Shown here in pieces: positions 1 through 10,155 of a stretch of 25,582 nucleotides of DNA (within the stretch, counting starts at the first letter, position 1; every line of letters begins with the position of its first letter). The notes below the pieces were generated by a model. That model did no database searches and was not told the origin of the DNA. It worked only from the letters and a program-made list of their open reading frames with translations. A program made the position numbers and the translations under genes. The stretch is taken from positions 1 through 25,582 of the forward strand of contig QHWF01000167.1 in NCBI GenBank assembly GCA_003222455.1. The letters run 5' to 3'. Source of the stretch: Acidobacteriota bacterium. Its GTDB lineage: Bacteria > Acidobacteriota > Vicinamibacteria > Vicinamibacterales > CAVVIG01.

Positions 1-2
1 TC

Positions 3-259
3 GTGTCGCTGGCGCAGCTCTACGGCATTCCGCTGTGCATGCTGATCGCGCTACGCGGCCACTGGGGCGAGCCGTACCCGTGGCACACGCGCGGAGGGAT
101 CGTCACCGAAGGTGTCCTGCGCGCGCTCAGCATTCCATTCGAGTACGCACGCGATCCGGCGGATGTCGGCCGCCAGATCCGTGAGGCCTATACGTTCTCC
201 CAGAGCGCCCTCTCGCCAGTCGCGCTGCTCCTCACGCGCGACCTGATGGAGGATGCGTG

Positions 260-260
<1 letters not shown>
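3..260 (+). CDS. Sulfopyruvate decarboxylase-like alpha subunit, C-terminal part (partial at window start)
   Basis: The reading frame is open from the window edge and 85 residues are visible, so the true start lies outside. The segment LYGIPLCMLIALRGHWGEPY, then a His and a later TEGVLRAL stretch, resembles the part of ComD-type and phosphonopyruvate decarboxylase TPP-binding subunits that follows the 'iPlllliayRG' strand. In this family the alpha (PYR) subunit pairs with a separate beta (PP) subunit to decarboxylate a 3-carbon 2-oxo acid carrying a sulfonate or phosphonate. The stop TGA at 258-260 overlaps the ATG of the beta subunit at 260, indicating translational coupling. The substrate cannot be read from this fragment; phosphonopyruvate or another 2-oxo acid is possible. 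Confidence 0.75.
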
Positions 261-835
<575 letters not shown>

Positions 836-840
836 GGAAC

Positions 841-1869
841 ATGAAACCATTTCTCCTGGCACTGACATTGGCCGGATTCGCCTTCTCGACGCTGTCGGGA
901 CAGGGTGGCGATCCCAACTACGGCAAGCCCAAACGCCTGAACAAGATGATCGAGCTTCTCGCGGCGGGCCAGCCCGTCTACGACGTTGGCGTGACCGGTG
1001 GTGGCTACGAAGACGGAAAGAAGCTCGCCCAGACGACCAATGATCTGATCCAATACGAAATGGAACACGGTCCGTTCGAGCCGCAGCGGCTGCGCGAGTT
1101 CATGCAGGGCCTCGTTGACGGCGGACCCACCAAAAGCGGGCACCGGACGCCGACCGTCATCGTCACGTTGCCGTTTGTCGGTCTGGATGGCGCGTCCGTG
1201 CGCGCCAACACCTGGGTGATCGAGCAGATTCTGACGGCGGGTGTGCATGGCCTGATGTTGTGCCACGCGCGCAACGCCGAGGCCGTCAGAGCGTTCGTCG
1301 CGGCGACGCGCTATCCCTTCGATCGTCAGAGTCTCAAGGGCGCCGATCGAGGAATCCCGGAGGGCTTGCGCGGATCGGGAGGTCAGGGTCCGGCCGCGAG
1401 AATCTGGGGCATTTCCGCCACCGAGTACATGGACCGTGCCGATCCCTGGCCGATGAATCCGAATGGCGAGCTCATCCTGTCGGTGAAGATGGAGGACAAG
1501 TACGCGCTGGAGAACGTCGATGACATCACGAGCGTGCCGGGAATCGCGTGGGGCGAATGGGGCCCCGGCGATCAGGCCATGTCACTGATGGGTCTCGAAT
1601 ACTTGATAAAGGGCGGGTCCGACGAGGCGCACGCCGGCACTGGTGGTTTTACTCCCGAAGGGCTGCCACGAATCGGTGAGCCGAAGTTGGACGCGGCTCG
1701 CGCGCGCATCATGGCCGCCATGAAGGCCCATCATATTTTTCCGCTGCATTCGGCCAGCATCGACAACCTCGAACAGCTGATCAAAGCGGGCATTATGGTG
1801 ACCCACGGAACCAGCGTCGAGCTCACGAATAAAGGGCGGGCGTTCACAAAGCGGCAAATGCCGTATTAG
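841..1869 (+). CDS. Secreted HpcH/HpaI aldolase-family protein
   Basis: This 342-aa protein starts at ATG 841, preceded by AGAGG at 828-832; a GTG at 832 would add three residues. It has an N-terminal signal peptide (MKPFLLALTLAGFAFSTLSGQ), so it is probably periplasmic, which is odd for a fold usually found in cytoplasmic aldolases and citrate-lyase-beta enzymes. Family features are the QYEMEHGPFE segment with the presumed general-base His (H76), the strand GVHGLMLCHARNAEAV, and SVKMED with the metal-ligand Glu (E218). The next strand, GIAWGEWGPGDQ, aligns with the usual 'vDgvfiGPaDL' but has Ala where the second metal-ligand Asp is expected. The Arg normally following the second strand is also not evident (TPTVIVTLP). 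It may be a divergent lyase or a non-catalytic family member. Its position 6 bp behind the decarboxylase subunits suggests a shared transcript. Confidence 0.75.
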   Translation: MKPFLLALTLAGFAFSTLSGQGGDPNYGKPKRLNKMIELLAAGQPVYDVGVTGGGYEDGKKLAQTTNDLIQYEMEHGPFEPQRLREFMQGLVDGGPTKSGHRTPTVIVTLPFVGLDGASVRANTWVIEQILTAGVHGLMLCHARNAEAVRAFVAATRYPFDRQSLKGADRGIPEGLRGSGGQGPAARIWGISATEYMDRADPWPMNPNGELILSVKMEDKYALENVDDITSVPGIAWGEWGPGDQAMSLMGLEYLIKGGSDEAHAGTGGFTPEGLPRIGEPKLDAARARIMAAMKAHHIFPLHSASIDNLEQLIKAGIMVTHGTSVELTNKGRAFTKRQMPY

Positions 1870-1880
1870 CCAAGGCTGCG

Positions 1881-2924
1881 TCATTTCGACGGTGCGAGCA
1901 CGTCAGCTTCACCCGCGTCGGCACCGGCCGACGACCCGCGGTACATCACGATCAGGAACCCAATCGCCGTCCAGATCACGATGCGCGTCTTTCGGACCAG
2001 GGCGAGACTGATACCTGCGGCCGATCCCAGATTGAGTGTGCTCGTCACGGCGGCCGTACCTGCCTCGTCCACGCCGAGCCACATCGGCACGAACTGAAAC
2101 ACCGTCGTAATCGTCCGATTGACAGCTTCGAGCACGAACGCCGTCAGCAGAGGCGGCCGACTCCCGGTGATCAAACTGAGCGCGAACCAGATTTCCGCGA
2201 CGGCCGCGACATGGTAGGTCGTCTCGAGCAAGAGGACAGGCACCACCGCGCGCGGGCGACGGCTGACGAAGCCGAAGATGCGATCGCCGGTTTGACGGAT
2301 GTCGGGCAGTCGTTGAACAAGATAGCCTGCTGCTACGCGATGGCGTGCCAGCCACTCGATGCTGGCACTCACAACTCGCCGGCGGGTTGCGACGATCCAC
2401 GCCGCAGCGGCCGCGACCAGCGGTGTCACGAGCAACACGAGGACGCCCATGATCTCGAGCGGGCGCGGCAGGGAAACGGACAGCAGCAGGGCTGCGGTTC
2501 CAGCGACCAGCATCACCACGACGGTCGCGCAGTAAAACAGGTTCTCCACCGTCAGCGAGGCCACCGAGGCCGCCAGCCCGACCTGCTTGCGAACCATGAC
2601 GATCTTCGATGGCTCGCTGGCAAGGAGTCCGAACGGCGTGACGTTGCCGATGGCATCGCCGGCGAGATAGGCGGCGAACATCGATCGGAACGTCAAACGG
2701 TCGCCAGGGTCGAGGCACAAGCGCCACGCTGCTGTCCGGACGAGCGAACGCACCGCGCCCAACGCGATGACCACGATGATTCCGCCACCGACGCGCCTGA
2801 ACCCGTCGACAACCGTCGTGGCTCCCGCATGCTGCATGGACCAGGCAAACAACATGGCGCCACCGAGCGCCGCGAGCAGACTCGCGGTTCGAAGACGACG
2901 CGACGTCCGCGAGGCGAATGCCAA
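1881..2924 (-). CDS. YbhN/AglD-like integral membrane protein (LPG synthase transmembrane-domain family)
   Basis: This roughly 347-aa polytopic membrane protein has about seven or eight hydrophobic helices. The frame runs upstream into the preceding gene. I chose TTG 2924 because it lies 1 bp after that gene's stop (2926-2928) with GAGG (from ACGAGGTC) about 6 nt ahead, a typical coupled start. The segments AYLAGDAIGNVTPFG and FVPMWLGVDEAGTAA match the pattern of the family: a conserved polar loop early, and a 'P.g.G..E' loop before the last helices. Relatives include the flippase-like transmembrane part of lysylphosphatidylglycerol synthases and archaeal AglD. No C-terminal aminoacyl-transferase domain is present. 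It probably handles lipid or lipid-linked substrates; the exact role is unknown. It converges on the secreted aldolase-like gene with an 11-bp gap. Confidence 0.75.
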   Translation of the reverse strand: MAFASRTSRRLRTASLLAALGGAMLFAWSMQHAGATTVVDGFRRVGGGIIVVIALGAVRSLVRTAAWRLCLDPGDRLTFRSMFAAYLAGDAIGNVTPFGLLASEPSKIVMVRKQVGLAASVASLTVENLFYCATVVVMLVAGTAALLLSVSLPRPLEIMGVLVLLVTPLVAAAAAWIVATRRRVVSASIEWLARHRVAAGYLVQRLPDIRQTGDRIFGFVSRRPRAVVPVLLLETTYHVAAVAEIWFALSLITGSRPPLLTAFVLEAVNRTITTVFQFVPMWLGVDEAGTAAVTSTLNLGSAAGISLALVRKTRIVIWTAIGFLIVMYRGSSAGADAGEADVLAPSK

Positions 2925-2925
2925 C

Positions 2926-4284
<1,359 letters not shown>

Positions 4285-4300
4285 GGGCCGCACCTATACG

Positions 4301-4518
4301 GGAGCTCACTTGTGTTGCCGGCGAAGCCAGCCGCGAGCGGGTGTCCGCGAACGGGGCCGCCCCATCGGGCGCGGAGCCGTCACCCGTGGCAAGTGCTTTT
4401 CGGCGAGCACCCCGGGGTCCCCGCCGCGCGGTTTGTGCGCGGTGGGGTGGCTCGATGGGGCTGTTCGCGGACATTCGCGGACAGGACCCGCCGCGCTGCG
4501 GCAACGCAAGTGAGCTCC
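4301..4518. repeat. 218-bp fold-back element with 20-bp terminal inverted repeats (MITE-like)
   Basis: The outer arms are GGAGCTCACTTGTGTTGCCG (4301-4320) and the inverse complement of the same sequence (4499-4518), 19 of 20 matching. Further inside, in mirrored order and at similar distance from each end, are TCCGCGAAC (4344-4352) and GCCCCATCG (4359-4367) on the left, with their complements at 4463-4471 and 4453-4461 on the right. TTCGCGGACA is also tandemly doubled on the right (4464-4483). The element fills nearly all of the 238-bp gap between the DUF6807 and Gfo/Idh genes, with no coding potential supported. No clear target-site duplication was seen. It could be a non-autonomous mobile element or a structured mRNA segment. 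Confidence 0.7.
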
Positions 4519-4522
4519 GGGA

Positions 4523-5521
4523 TTAATTCTGCGCCGCAAATTGCCGGTACGCCTCGGCGACCCGGGCCTGCAACGGGTCTCCGTGATGGATGAACACGCG
4601 GTAGCGCAACACGAGCGTCTCACCGGCGGGAATCGCATACGTCCCGTCTTGACGCCGGTCGCCGGTAAACTGCTTGACCCCGAACGGATTCGCCGCGAAA
4701 AGACCGTACGCGCGGGCGTGCCAATACGTGGGAGCCCGCAGATTGCGCGGGTGGTCGAAGACGGCGATGCCGAGCTCCTCATCCGCCACGTGTCCGTAAT
4801 AGTCGACCCATTCGGCGCGCTTGCCCCAGATGCCCTTCTCTCCGCTGGCGCCGTTCACATTCACCATACGGCCCGGGGGGGAGTCCAGCGCCTTCACGAC
4901 ACGGATGGCAAACGTGCCCTCCTTGGTGTCACCCATCGTGATTGGACCGTGGCTGGCCTGAATCGCAAACTCGCAGTCGATGATCCTCGCCTGCTCGTCC
5001 CCGGTGAAATCGTACGTCTGAGTCTCCTGAGCGATGGTGCCCGCCGGCGTCACGAGGTCGAAGGCAGCGCGAAGACGGCCGCCCTCGGGGCCGCCCCGGA
5101 TCTCATCGATGGCGCGGAACACGGTGCGGCCGAACGTTGAGGCTGGATGATTGCTCCATCGTGGAAACGCGGCCTCTCCCCAGAAGTCGAACCCGTTGAT
5201 GTCGCCGTGCGCGAAGTACATCGCACGCTGATGCGGCTCGTCGTGATCTTCGCCCGCGATGGCGGCCGTCATCGGAAACCCGCGCGTCACGACCGTGCCG
5301 TGTGCGCTGCGAAGGGGGAAGAAGTAGGGCTTCGCGACTCCCACATCGAAGTAATACGTGGTGAAGGGGCGGCCCCCGATCAGCACATCAATGTGGCTCC
5401 CGTCGCGTCTCAGCTCGACCGGCTCCAGCTTGACGGATGCGATAACCGCTGACCCGGCAAGCGTGGACGCGATACACAGGCCGAGGAACGCACGATAGAC
5501 GGGAGCCATAACTACCATCAT
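4523..5521 (-). CDS. DUF6807 ('PmoA family') secreted protein
   Basis: This protein is about 332 aa from ATG 5521; ATGs at 5518 and 5509 are equally possible and none has a clear Shine-Dalgarno sequence. A hydrophobic export segment (APVYRAFLGLCIASTLAG) is followed by the mature protein. Recognisable family segments are VAKPYFFPLRSAHGTVVTRG, the His-rich DHDEPHQRAMYFAHGDINGF, GTFAIRV and KGIWGKRAEWVDYYG. Databases label this family 'PmoA', but it is unrelated to the membrane subunit of particulate methane monooxygenase. It occurs in carbohydrate-use loci of Bacteroidetes, Planctomycetes and Acidobacteria, often with Gfo/Idh/MocA proteins as here. Enzymatic activity is unknown. It is the first gene of the 5521-1881 minus-strand unit and is separated from the next gene by the fold-back element. 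Confidence 0.8.
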   Translation of the reverse strand: MMVVMAPVYRAFLGLCIASTLAGSAVIASVKLEPVELRRDGSHIDVLIGGRPFTTYYFDVGVAKPYFFPLRSAHGTVVTRGFPMTAAIAGEDHDEPHQRAMYFAHGDINGFDFWGEAAFPRWSNHPASTFGRTVFRAIDEIRGGPEGGRLRAAFDLVTPAGTIAQETQTYDFTGDEQARIIDCEFAIQASHGPITMGDTKEGTFAIRVVKALDSPPGRMVNVNGASGEKGIWGKRAEWVDYYGHVADEELGIAVFDHPRNLRAPTYWHARAYGLFAANPFGVKQFTGDRRQDGTYAIPAGETLVLRYRVFIHHGDPLQARVAEAYRQFAAQN

Positions 5522-5557
5522 GGCACGCGGTGAGTGTCCGAGTAACTGACGGCGATC

Positions 5558-5651
5558 ACACGGCACGACATTCAACGCAGAAACCGCAGAACTCGCAGAA
5601 CAAAACCGGTTTTCTCTGCGCGTTCCGCGAGTTCTGCGCTGATCGTCGTGG
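5558..5651. repeat. 94-bp palindromic repeat, copy 1
   Basis: The unit folds into a hairpin: CACGAC at 5564-5569 pairs with GTCGTG at 5645-5650, and the arms (CGCAGAAACCGCAGAACTCG against CGAGTTCTGCG and flanking bases) continue imperfectly to a central AAAACCGGTTTT. A second copy lies at 10353-10446 in the same orientation with 88/94 identity and no indels. It sits between the 3' end of the glycosyltransferase operon and the start of the DUF6807 gene. It may work as a terminator or be a dispersed palindromic element; neither is proven. Confidence 0.85.
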
Positions 5652-5659
5652 CGAGGGCG

Positions 5660-6610
5660 TCACCGCCCGACTTCCTCGCCGAGCCCCGCTGCGTCCTTCT
5701 CATCGCCGAGCGTCAGAGTCACTTCCATCCACCAGCGCGGCCGATACGAGACGGTCAGCGGAACCTGCGCGAAGCGCCCCTCGGTGCCATAGGTCATCGA
5801 GAAAAACGATTGTTCGTTGTCACGCTTGCTGGTGATCGTGAAATCGGCCGCGATCGCGCGGCCGTACGACGCGCGGGCAATCCGCAGGTCTGGAATCGGC
5901 CGGGCGTCCGTCTGGCGGAGCTCGTAGATCCGGCCGTGATAGACGTACGTGATGGGGCTCGCCGACATGTGCATCGCGTCGGCGAGGGCGGCGAGAAACC
6001 CTGGACGGGTGCCGGGCGGCAGGCTAACGGTGCGAGCCTTTCCCGCCGGCGGTTCGCGAAGCGCCAGGTCGAGCACCGTCTGCAGCTGCCGGTAATTGTA
6101 GTCGTATGGAGCGCCAATCGACGTGACGATGGATTCGGCCTGCTCGCCGTGGACGGTCGCTCGGATGATCTTGAACGGATGATCGCCGTGGGCCTGGGCC
6201 TTGAGGTTTGCTTCCGCCTGCTCGATCGAGTCTTCATCCGACTCGGTCATCAGCCCGACCAGCCGTGCCTCGGCCCCGCGAATCTCCTCCTTGATATATC
6301 CCCATCGATTGATGTGGCGCGGAGCCCGATCCGGATCCGATCCGATCAGGAGTGCGTATTCCGCTTCGCCCGGAGAGAGGCGGCGCGTGACGATCGCGTC
6401 CCCAACGCCGCTTCGACCGATCCAGAAGACCAGCAGCGGCCGAACGCGCGCGGCAATCGAATAATGGTACCGCTCGAAGGTACCGCTCGCGGGCGCGCCG
6501 CCGGCCGTTGCCGCGCGCGGCGCCACACGCGGATCGGAGCCTGCTGCCAGATCCACGCCAACGGCGATCAGGCCGACCGCGAGCGCCGCGCCGATTCGAC
6601 GGCGAGTCAT
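5660..6610 (-). CDS. Hypothetical secreted protein, last gene of the glycosyltransferase operon
   Basis: This 316-aa protein comes from ATG 6610, which overlaps the stop of the glycosyltransferase gene (6607-6609) in an ATGA junction, so the start is well supported. The frame stays open further upstream, but only as a shadow of that gene. The N-terminus (MTRRRIGAALAVGLIAVGVD, then LAAGS) looks like a signal peptide or single anchor; there is no lipobox Cys. The rest is soluble and mixed alpha/beta, with notable segments GTFERYHYSIAARVRPLLVFW, MTESDEDSIEQAEANLKAQA and a C-terminal beta-rich part containing VSYRPRWWMEVTLTLG. The tail vaguely recalls DUF3108-type periplasmic proteins, but I do not recognise a family. 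Coupling to the GT2 gene suggests a role in the same envelope glycan or glycolipid process. Confidence 0.8.
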   Translation of the reverse strand: MTRRRIGAALAVGLIAVGVDLAAGSDPRVAPRAATAGGAPASGTFERYHYSIAARVRPLLVFWIGRSGVGDAIVTRRLSPGEAEYALLIGSDPDRAPRHINRWGYIKEEIRGAEARLVGLMTESDEDSIEQAEANLKAQAHGDHPFKIIRATVHGEQAESIVTSIGAPYDYNYRQLQTVLDLALREPPAGKARTVSLPPGTRPGFLAALADAMHMSASPITYVYHGRIYELRQTDARPIPDLRIARASYGRAIAADFTITSKRDNEQSFFSMTYGTEGRFAQVPLTVSYRPRWWMEVTLTLGDEKDAAGLGEEVGR

Positions 6611-7638
6611 TGCCGCACCGCGGGGCGAAATGGAACGGGCACGGGACGCGGGCGATCCCACGTCTGCGGCTGCCGCGCCGGCGCCGCCACGGTGTAAATG
6701 CGGCGGTGTCTCCCGTCCATGTAGATGCGCGTGACGAGCTCGGCAAGCAGCCCGAGGCCGATCAGCATGATCCCCGTTTGAATCAACACCGCGCTCAGGA
6801 GCAGCAGCGGCCCATGCTCGAGGAACACCGGCGCGCCCATGACCAGTTTCGTTCCCACAATCCACGCACCGGCAGCCGCGCCGGCCGCGACGCTGGCAAA
6901 GCCGATCGGACCGAAGAAGTGCAACGGACGCGTCACATAGCGCAGCAGGAAGCGAACGGTGATGAGATCCGCCGCGACGCGCCAGGTCCGTGACAGGCCA
7001 TAGTGCGACTGGTTCTGCGGACGCGGGATGTTCGCGATCGGCACCTCCGCGATCCGCGCGCCGCCCCAGCTTGCCAGAGCGGGAATGAACCGGTGCAGAT
7101 CGCCGTGGAGCCGGATCCGTTTGATCACCGGTGCCCGATACGCCTTGAACGTCGTCCCGAAATCGTGCAGCGACACGCCCGACAGCTTCGCCATCAGCCA
7201 GTTCGCGATTCTCGACGGCAGGCGGCGCGTCCACAGGTTGTCGACGCGCTGCTCCCGCCAGCCGCTGACGATGTCGTACCCTTCGTTCAATTTCGCGAGG
7301 AGCCTGGGAATCTCTTCCGGCGCGTGCTGCAGGTCGCCGTCCATCGCCACGATCACGTCGCCCGAGGCGTTGTCGAACCCTGCCGCGAGAGCCGCGGTCT
7401 GTCCGAAGTTCCTCGCCAGCGAGGTGACGCGCACCTGTGGATCGCGCTGGGCAATCGTGGTCAGCGCGTCGGCCGTGCCGTCGTCGCTGCCGTCGTCGAC
7501 GTACACGATCTCCGACGGCAAGCCGATCAGGAGGAGCACCTCCGTCAGGCGTTTGTGCAGCTCGTGGATCGTCGCCGCCTCGTTGAAGAGCGGCACCACG
7601 ATCGACAGCTGCAGGGCACCGTGCGCGTTACGAGACAT
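6607..7638 (-). CDS. Family 2 glycosyltransferase, polyprenyl-phosphate type, with C-terminal membrane helices
   Basis: This 343-aa GT-A glycosyltransferase shows LSIVVPLFNE near residues 11-20, VDDGSDDGT near 47-55 and the metal-binding DGDLQH at 100-105. It continues with the RNFGQTAALAAGF segment typical of dolichyl- or undecaprenyl-phosphate sugar transferases (DPM1, ArnC and GtrB types). Two C-terminal hydrophobic helices lie at about residues 230-255 and 270-300. The family moves a sugar from a nucleotide donor to a polyprenyl phosphate at the cytoplasmic face. The encoded start overlaps the 3' end of the ChbG/HpnK gene by 11 bp, and its own stop overlaps the next gene. The neighbouring GT39-like protein would be a logical user of the lipid-linked sugar; the identity of the sugar is unknown. 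Confidence 0.9.
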   Translation of the reverse strand: MSRNAHGALQLSIVVPLFNEAATIHELHKRLTEVLLLIGLPSEIVYVDDGSDDGTADALTTIAQRDPQVRVTSLARNFGQTAALAAGFDNASGDVIVAMDGDLQHAPEEIPRLLAKLNEGYDIVSGWREQRVDNLWTRRLPSRIANWLMAKLSGVSLHDFGTTFKAYRAPVIKRIRLHGDLHRFIPALASWGGARIAEVPIANIPRPQNQSHYGLSRTWRVAADLITVRFLLRYVTRPLHFFGPIGFASVAAGAAAGAWIVGTKLVMGAPVFLEHGPLLLLSAVLIQTGIMLIGLGLLAELVTRIYMDGRHRRIYTVAAPARQPQTWDRPRPVPVPFRPAVRQ

Positions 7639-8518
7639 GACGAAGGCTCCTTTTCAGCACGTGTGTGAGATCGTGGCGCAGCAGGTCGACGCGTTCGCCC
7701 ATCAGGAGGGCGCGCGTTTCCAGGCGGCAGAGCAGATCGAGCTCTTTCTGGCGTGACTCGAGCAGCCGCGTACCGCTCCGCTCGAGCTCGTCGTCGCGGT
7801 ACCCGGGGTGCACCATCAGCTCGGTGACGCCGGGCGGCAGCGCGCGCACGAGGCCGGCGAGCGCCTCGGCGCCGAGCATGCCGGTATGAATGCGTCCAAC
7901 GAAGTGCGGTGTCCGCACATGGTGTGATGCGGCGGTTCGATAGTTGCGGCGCGCCCACGGCCGCATCGCGGCGTTGAGCAGCGCCTGAAGCGCTAGTCCA
8001 CGCGAACGGACGTCGCCGCTCGTCGGCGACCATCGTTCGTACGGGACGCGGACGACGGGGATGCCAAAGCGCCCGGCCAAGCGCGCAACGATGGCGAACA
8101 CGGGCGGATACGCGTGCACGTGTTTGTGTGCGTCGAGATGCGTCAGCGTGACGCCCGCGTTTCGCAACTGCTCGACCTGCGCGGTCAGCTCGAGCTCCAC
8201 TTCGGCGAGCGACACCCTGCCGCGAAGGCAGGCGACGATGAACGGCCTCCACGAACGGCGGAACCGTCCATCGTCTTCAACGAGCGTCGGGACCAGGCGG
8301 GGCGGGAGTGTCGGTGAACCGTCGACGAGCGCGAGATGCGCACCGAGGCCGAGCGATGGGAGGCGGCGCGCGCGCTCGATCGCATCGGCGGTCGCCGGAG
8401 CGCCGGCAAACAGGCTGGCGCTGGTCAGGATGCCGTGATCGTGGGCATCGAAGATGCCATCGTTGACGCCGACGGTCAGCCCGAGGTCATCCGCGTTGAC
8501 GACAAGGTGGCGTTGCAT
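7628..8518 (-). CDS. ChbG/HpnK (YdjC-like) family deacetylase
   Basis: This 296-aa protein starts at ATG 8518, 2 bp after the stop of the membrane glycosyltransferase gene (8521-8523). The N-terminal NADDLG motif (residues 8-13), LGAHLAL and the metal-site region LTHLDAHKHVHAYP are diagnostic of the YdjC/ChbG fold, a metal-dependent carbohydrate deacetylase. ChbG removes an N-acetyl group from chitooligosaccharides. The HpnK subgroup is associated with hopanoid loci, and related proteins are common beside polyprenyl-glycan transferases. No hopanoid gene is seen here. In this operon it may deacetylate an N-acetylhexosamine on a lipid-linked intermediate; that is inference from context. The end overlaps the GT2 start. 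Confidence 0.88.
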   Translation of the reverse strand: MQRHLVVNADDLGLTVGVNDGIFDAHDHGILTSASLFAGAPATADAIERARRLPSLGLGAHLALVDGSPTLPPRLVPTLVEDDGRFRRSWRPFIVACLRGRVSLAEVELELTAQVEQLRNAGVTLTHLDAHKHVHAYPPVFAIVARLAGRFGIPVVRVPYERWSPTSGDVRSRGLALQALLNAAMRPWARRNYRTAASHHVRTPHFVGRIHTGMLGAEALAGLVRALPPGVTELMVHPGYRDDELERSGTRLLESRQKELDLLCRLETRALLMGERVDLLRHDLTHVLKRSLRHVS

Positions 8519-8520
8519 CG

Positions 8521-10155
8521 CTATCGCTCCGCCAGCCGGAACACCTGGGCGACGACCATTCCGTCCACGCGATACTCCTTCCATGGCTTCCCCCTGGTGC
8601 GAAGTTGTTCGACCAGCAACCGGTTTTCGAACGTCGTGTGCTCGTCCTGCACGATCACCCATGTTTCGGCCACGCCAGGGGGCAGCCCGCCCGCCGACAA
8701 TGAACGCGCCCTGATGTCGGGTCGTCCGTGGCGTTGCAGGTAGTACGCCACCACGTCTGGCGCATCGCTGACGATCGCCGCGGAAGGTGCCGACACCGCC
8801 GCGATCGTCTCGACCGCTTCACGGACGCCGTAGTCGTAAGTCGCTTCAGGAAACGCCGATGCCTTCCGGTCGACGCGCGCGCCGATTCCGTTCTCAAACA
8901 GGGAATAGAACGGCGCGGCGTCCTGCTGCGCGCAGACGAGGCCGCCAGCGAAGACGACGAGCGCGAGCATCGAAACACTCGTCCGCGTGACGGCCGACAG
9001 CCACCCTTTTCGCATCAGCCAGCCCATGCCGGCGACGAGCCCGACAGCCGCGACGAGATCGAGCGTCGCGAGGATCGGCAGCGAGTAGCGCAGGAATTTC
9101 GCCGCCATCAACGAGTACGGCACGAGCAGGAATACGGCGAGGACGCGCAGCAGAACGAACCCTCGCTCGCCACGCCGGCGAACCATTTCGATGACTCCCG
9201 GCACCAGGGCCGCCAGCACCACGAGCGGTGTCTTCGTTGCGAGGAAGCGCAGGTAGTACGTCGCCGGCACGCCGAGCGGCGACACGGGAATGTTTGTGAT
9301 ATAGAGCTGCCCCGCGTACAGGTACCCGTGGTGCGCAAGCATGCCGCCCTGCACGTAAGTCCAGCAGTAGCGCCACGTGTCGGGCGACAACACCGCAAGG
9401 TTGGCGGCGAGAAACGCGGCGACCATCGCTCCGTAGTACCGGCGTGGATTCGGCTTGTTCGCGCCGGGATTCTTGTCCGTCAGGGTGTTGAAGAGCGCGT
9501 AGATACCGAGGTAGTGCGGCATGTATTTCGACGCCAGCATCAGGCCGAATGCCGCTCCGCTTGCGGTGTACCACTGCTGCGCGATCCCCAGGTTCGCGAT
9601 GCCGATACGCTTCGCGCGCTCGTAGCAGTACATCGCCAGCACAAAGAACAGCAGGAGGAGCGTGTCCTCCTTGCCGATGCGATTGATGGCGATCGCGTTG
9701 ACGTCGAAGGCCCAGATCAGCGACACGGCGACGGCAGCCGCGCCGCCGAAGAGGAGGTCGGCAACGCCGTACAGCGCCAGAGTCGTGGCGGCTCCGGCAA
9801 CCGCATTCGGCAGCCGGATCGCGGTCTCGATCGACATCGAGTGATTCGACGGTGCGACACGGTTCCATGCCTGAGCGACGTCGACGCTTCCCCACATCGC
9901 GAGCTTCATCAGCATCGGGTGCTCGGCGTTCGCACCGAAATGCCCGCTGCGGTATTGCTCGATGGCGTGGACTTTATTGAGCTCGTCCTCGCTCAGACCG
10001 TAGGTCGCGAGGGCCGTGATCCTGACCGCCACCGCGAGGACGGTCGCGACGGCAAGCACGACGATCCGGGCGCGTGCCCACGGTAGCGACATCGTGACGC
10101 TCGGAGCGTCCGGCCAGAGCGTCGAGGCATTCGGGGCGTACGTGATGGCTGGCAT
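8521..10155 (-). CDS. GT39/ArnT-like integral membrane glycosyltransferase
   Basis: From ATG 10155 this is about 544 aa. In-frame starts at GTG 10203 and ATG 10092 (MSLPWARARIVVL) are alternatives, and none has a strong Shine-Dalgarno sequence; ATG 10092 places the first helix right after the start. It has about ten to twelve hydrophobic helices. The first periplasmic loop has the acidic pair and His-Pro pattern of GT-C enzymes (YGLSEDELNKVHAIEQYRSG, then EHPMLMK), and a second acidic loop reads INRIGKEDTLL. The C-terminal 120 residues are soluble. PMT/ArnT-type enzymes transfer a sugar from a polyprenyl-phosphate donor to a protein or lipid outside the membrane, which fits the GT2 enzyme two genes downstream. 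It is the first gene of a four-gene operon. Confidence 0.85.
   Translation of the reverse strand: MPAITYAPNASTLWPDAPSVTMSLPWARARIVVLAVATVLAVAVRITALATYGLSEDELNKVHAIEQYRSGHFGANAEHPMLMKLAMWGSVDVAQAWNRVAPSNHSMSIETAIRLPNAVAGAATTLALYGVADLLFGGAAAVAVSLIWAFDVNAIAINRIGKEDTLLLLFFVLAMYCYERAKRIGIANLGIAQQWYTASGAAFGLMLASKYMPHYLGIYALFNTLTDKNPGANKPNPRRYYGAMVAAFLAANLAVLSPDTWRYCWTYVQGGMLAHHGYLYAGQLYITNIPVSPLGVPATYYLRFLATKTPLVVLAALVPGVIEMVRRRGERGFVLLRVLAVFLLVPYSLMAAKFLRYSLPILATLDLVAAVGLVAGMGWLMRKGWLSAVTRTSVSMLALVVFAGGLVCAQQDAAPFYSLFENGIGARVDRKASAFPEATYDYGVREAVETIAAVSAPSAAIVSDAPDVVAYYLQRHGRPDIRARSLSAGGLPPGVAETWVIVQDEHTTFENRLLVEQLRTRGKPWKEYRVDGMVVAQVFRLAER

Noticed and set aside
4523..5521. Methane monooxygenase subunit A, as the family name 'PmoA' could suggest
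   Set aside because: The protein is soluble with a signal peptide and carries DUF6807 segments; the polytopic membrane architecture of true PmoA is absent.
8728..10086. 452-codon open frame on the plus strand
   Set aside because: It is antisense to the membrane glycosyltransferase and rich in Arg, His and Asp, as expected for a shadow of a hydrophobic gene.
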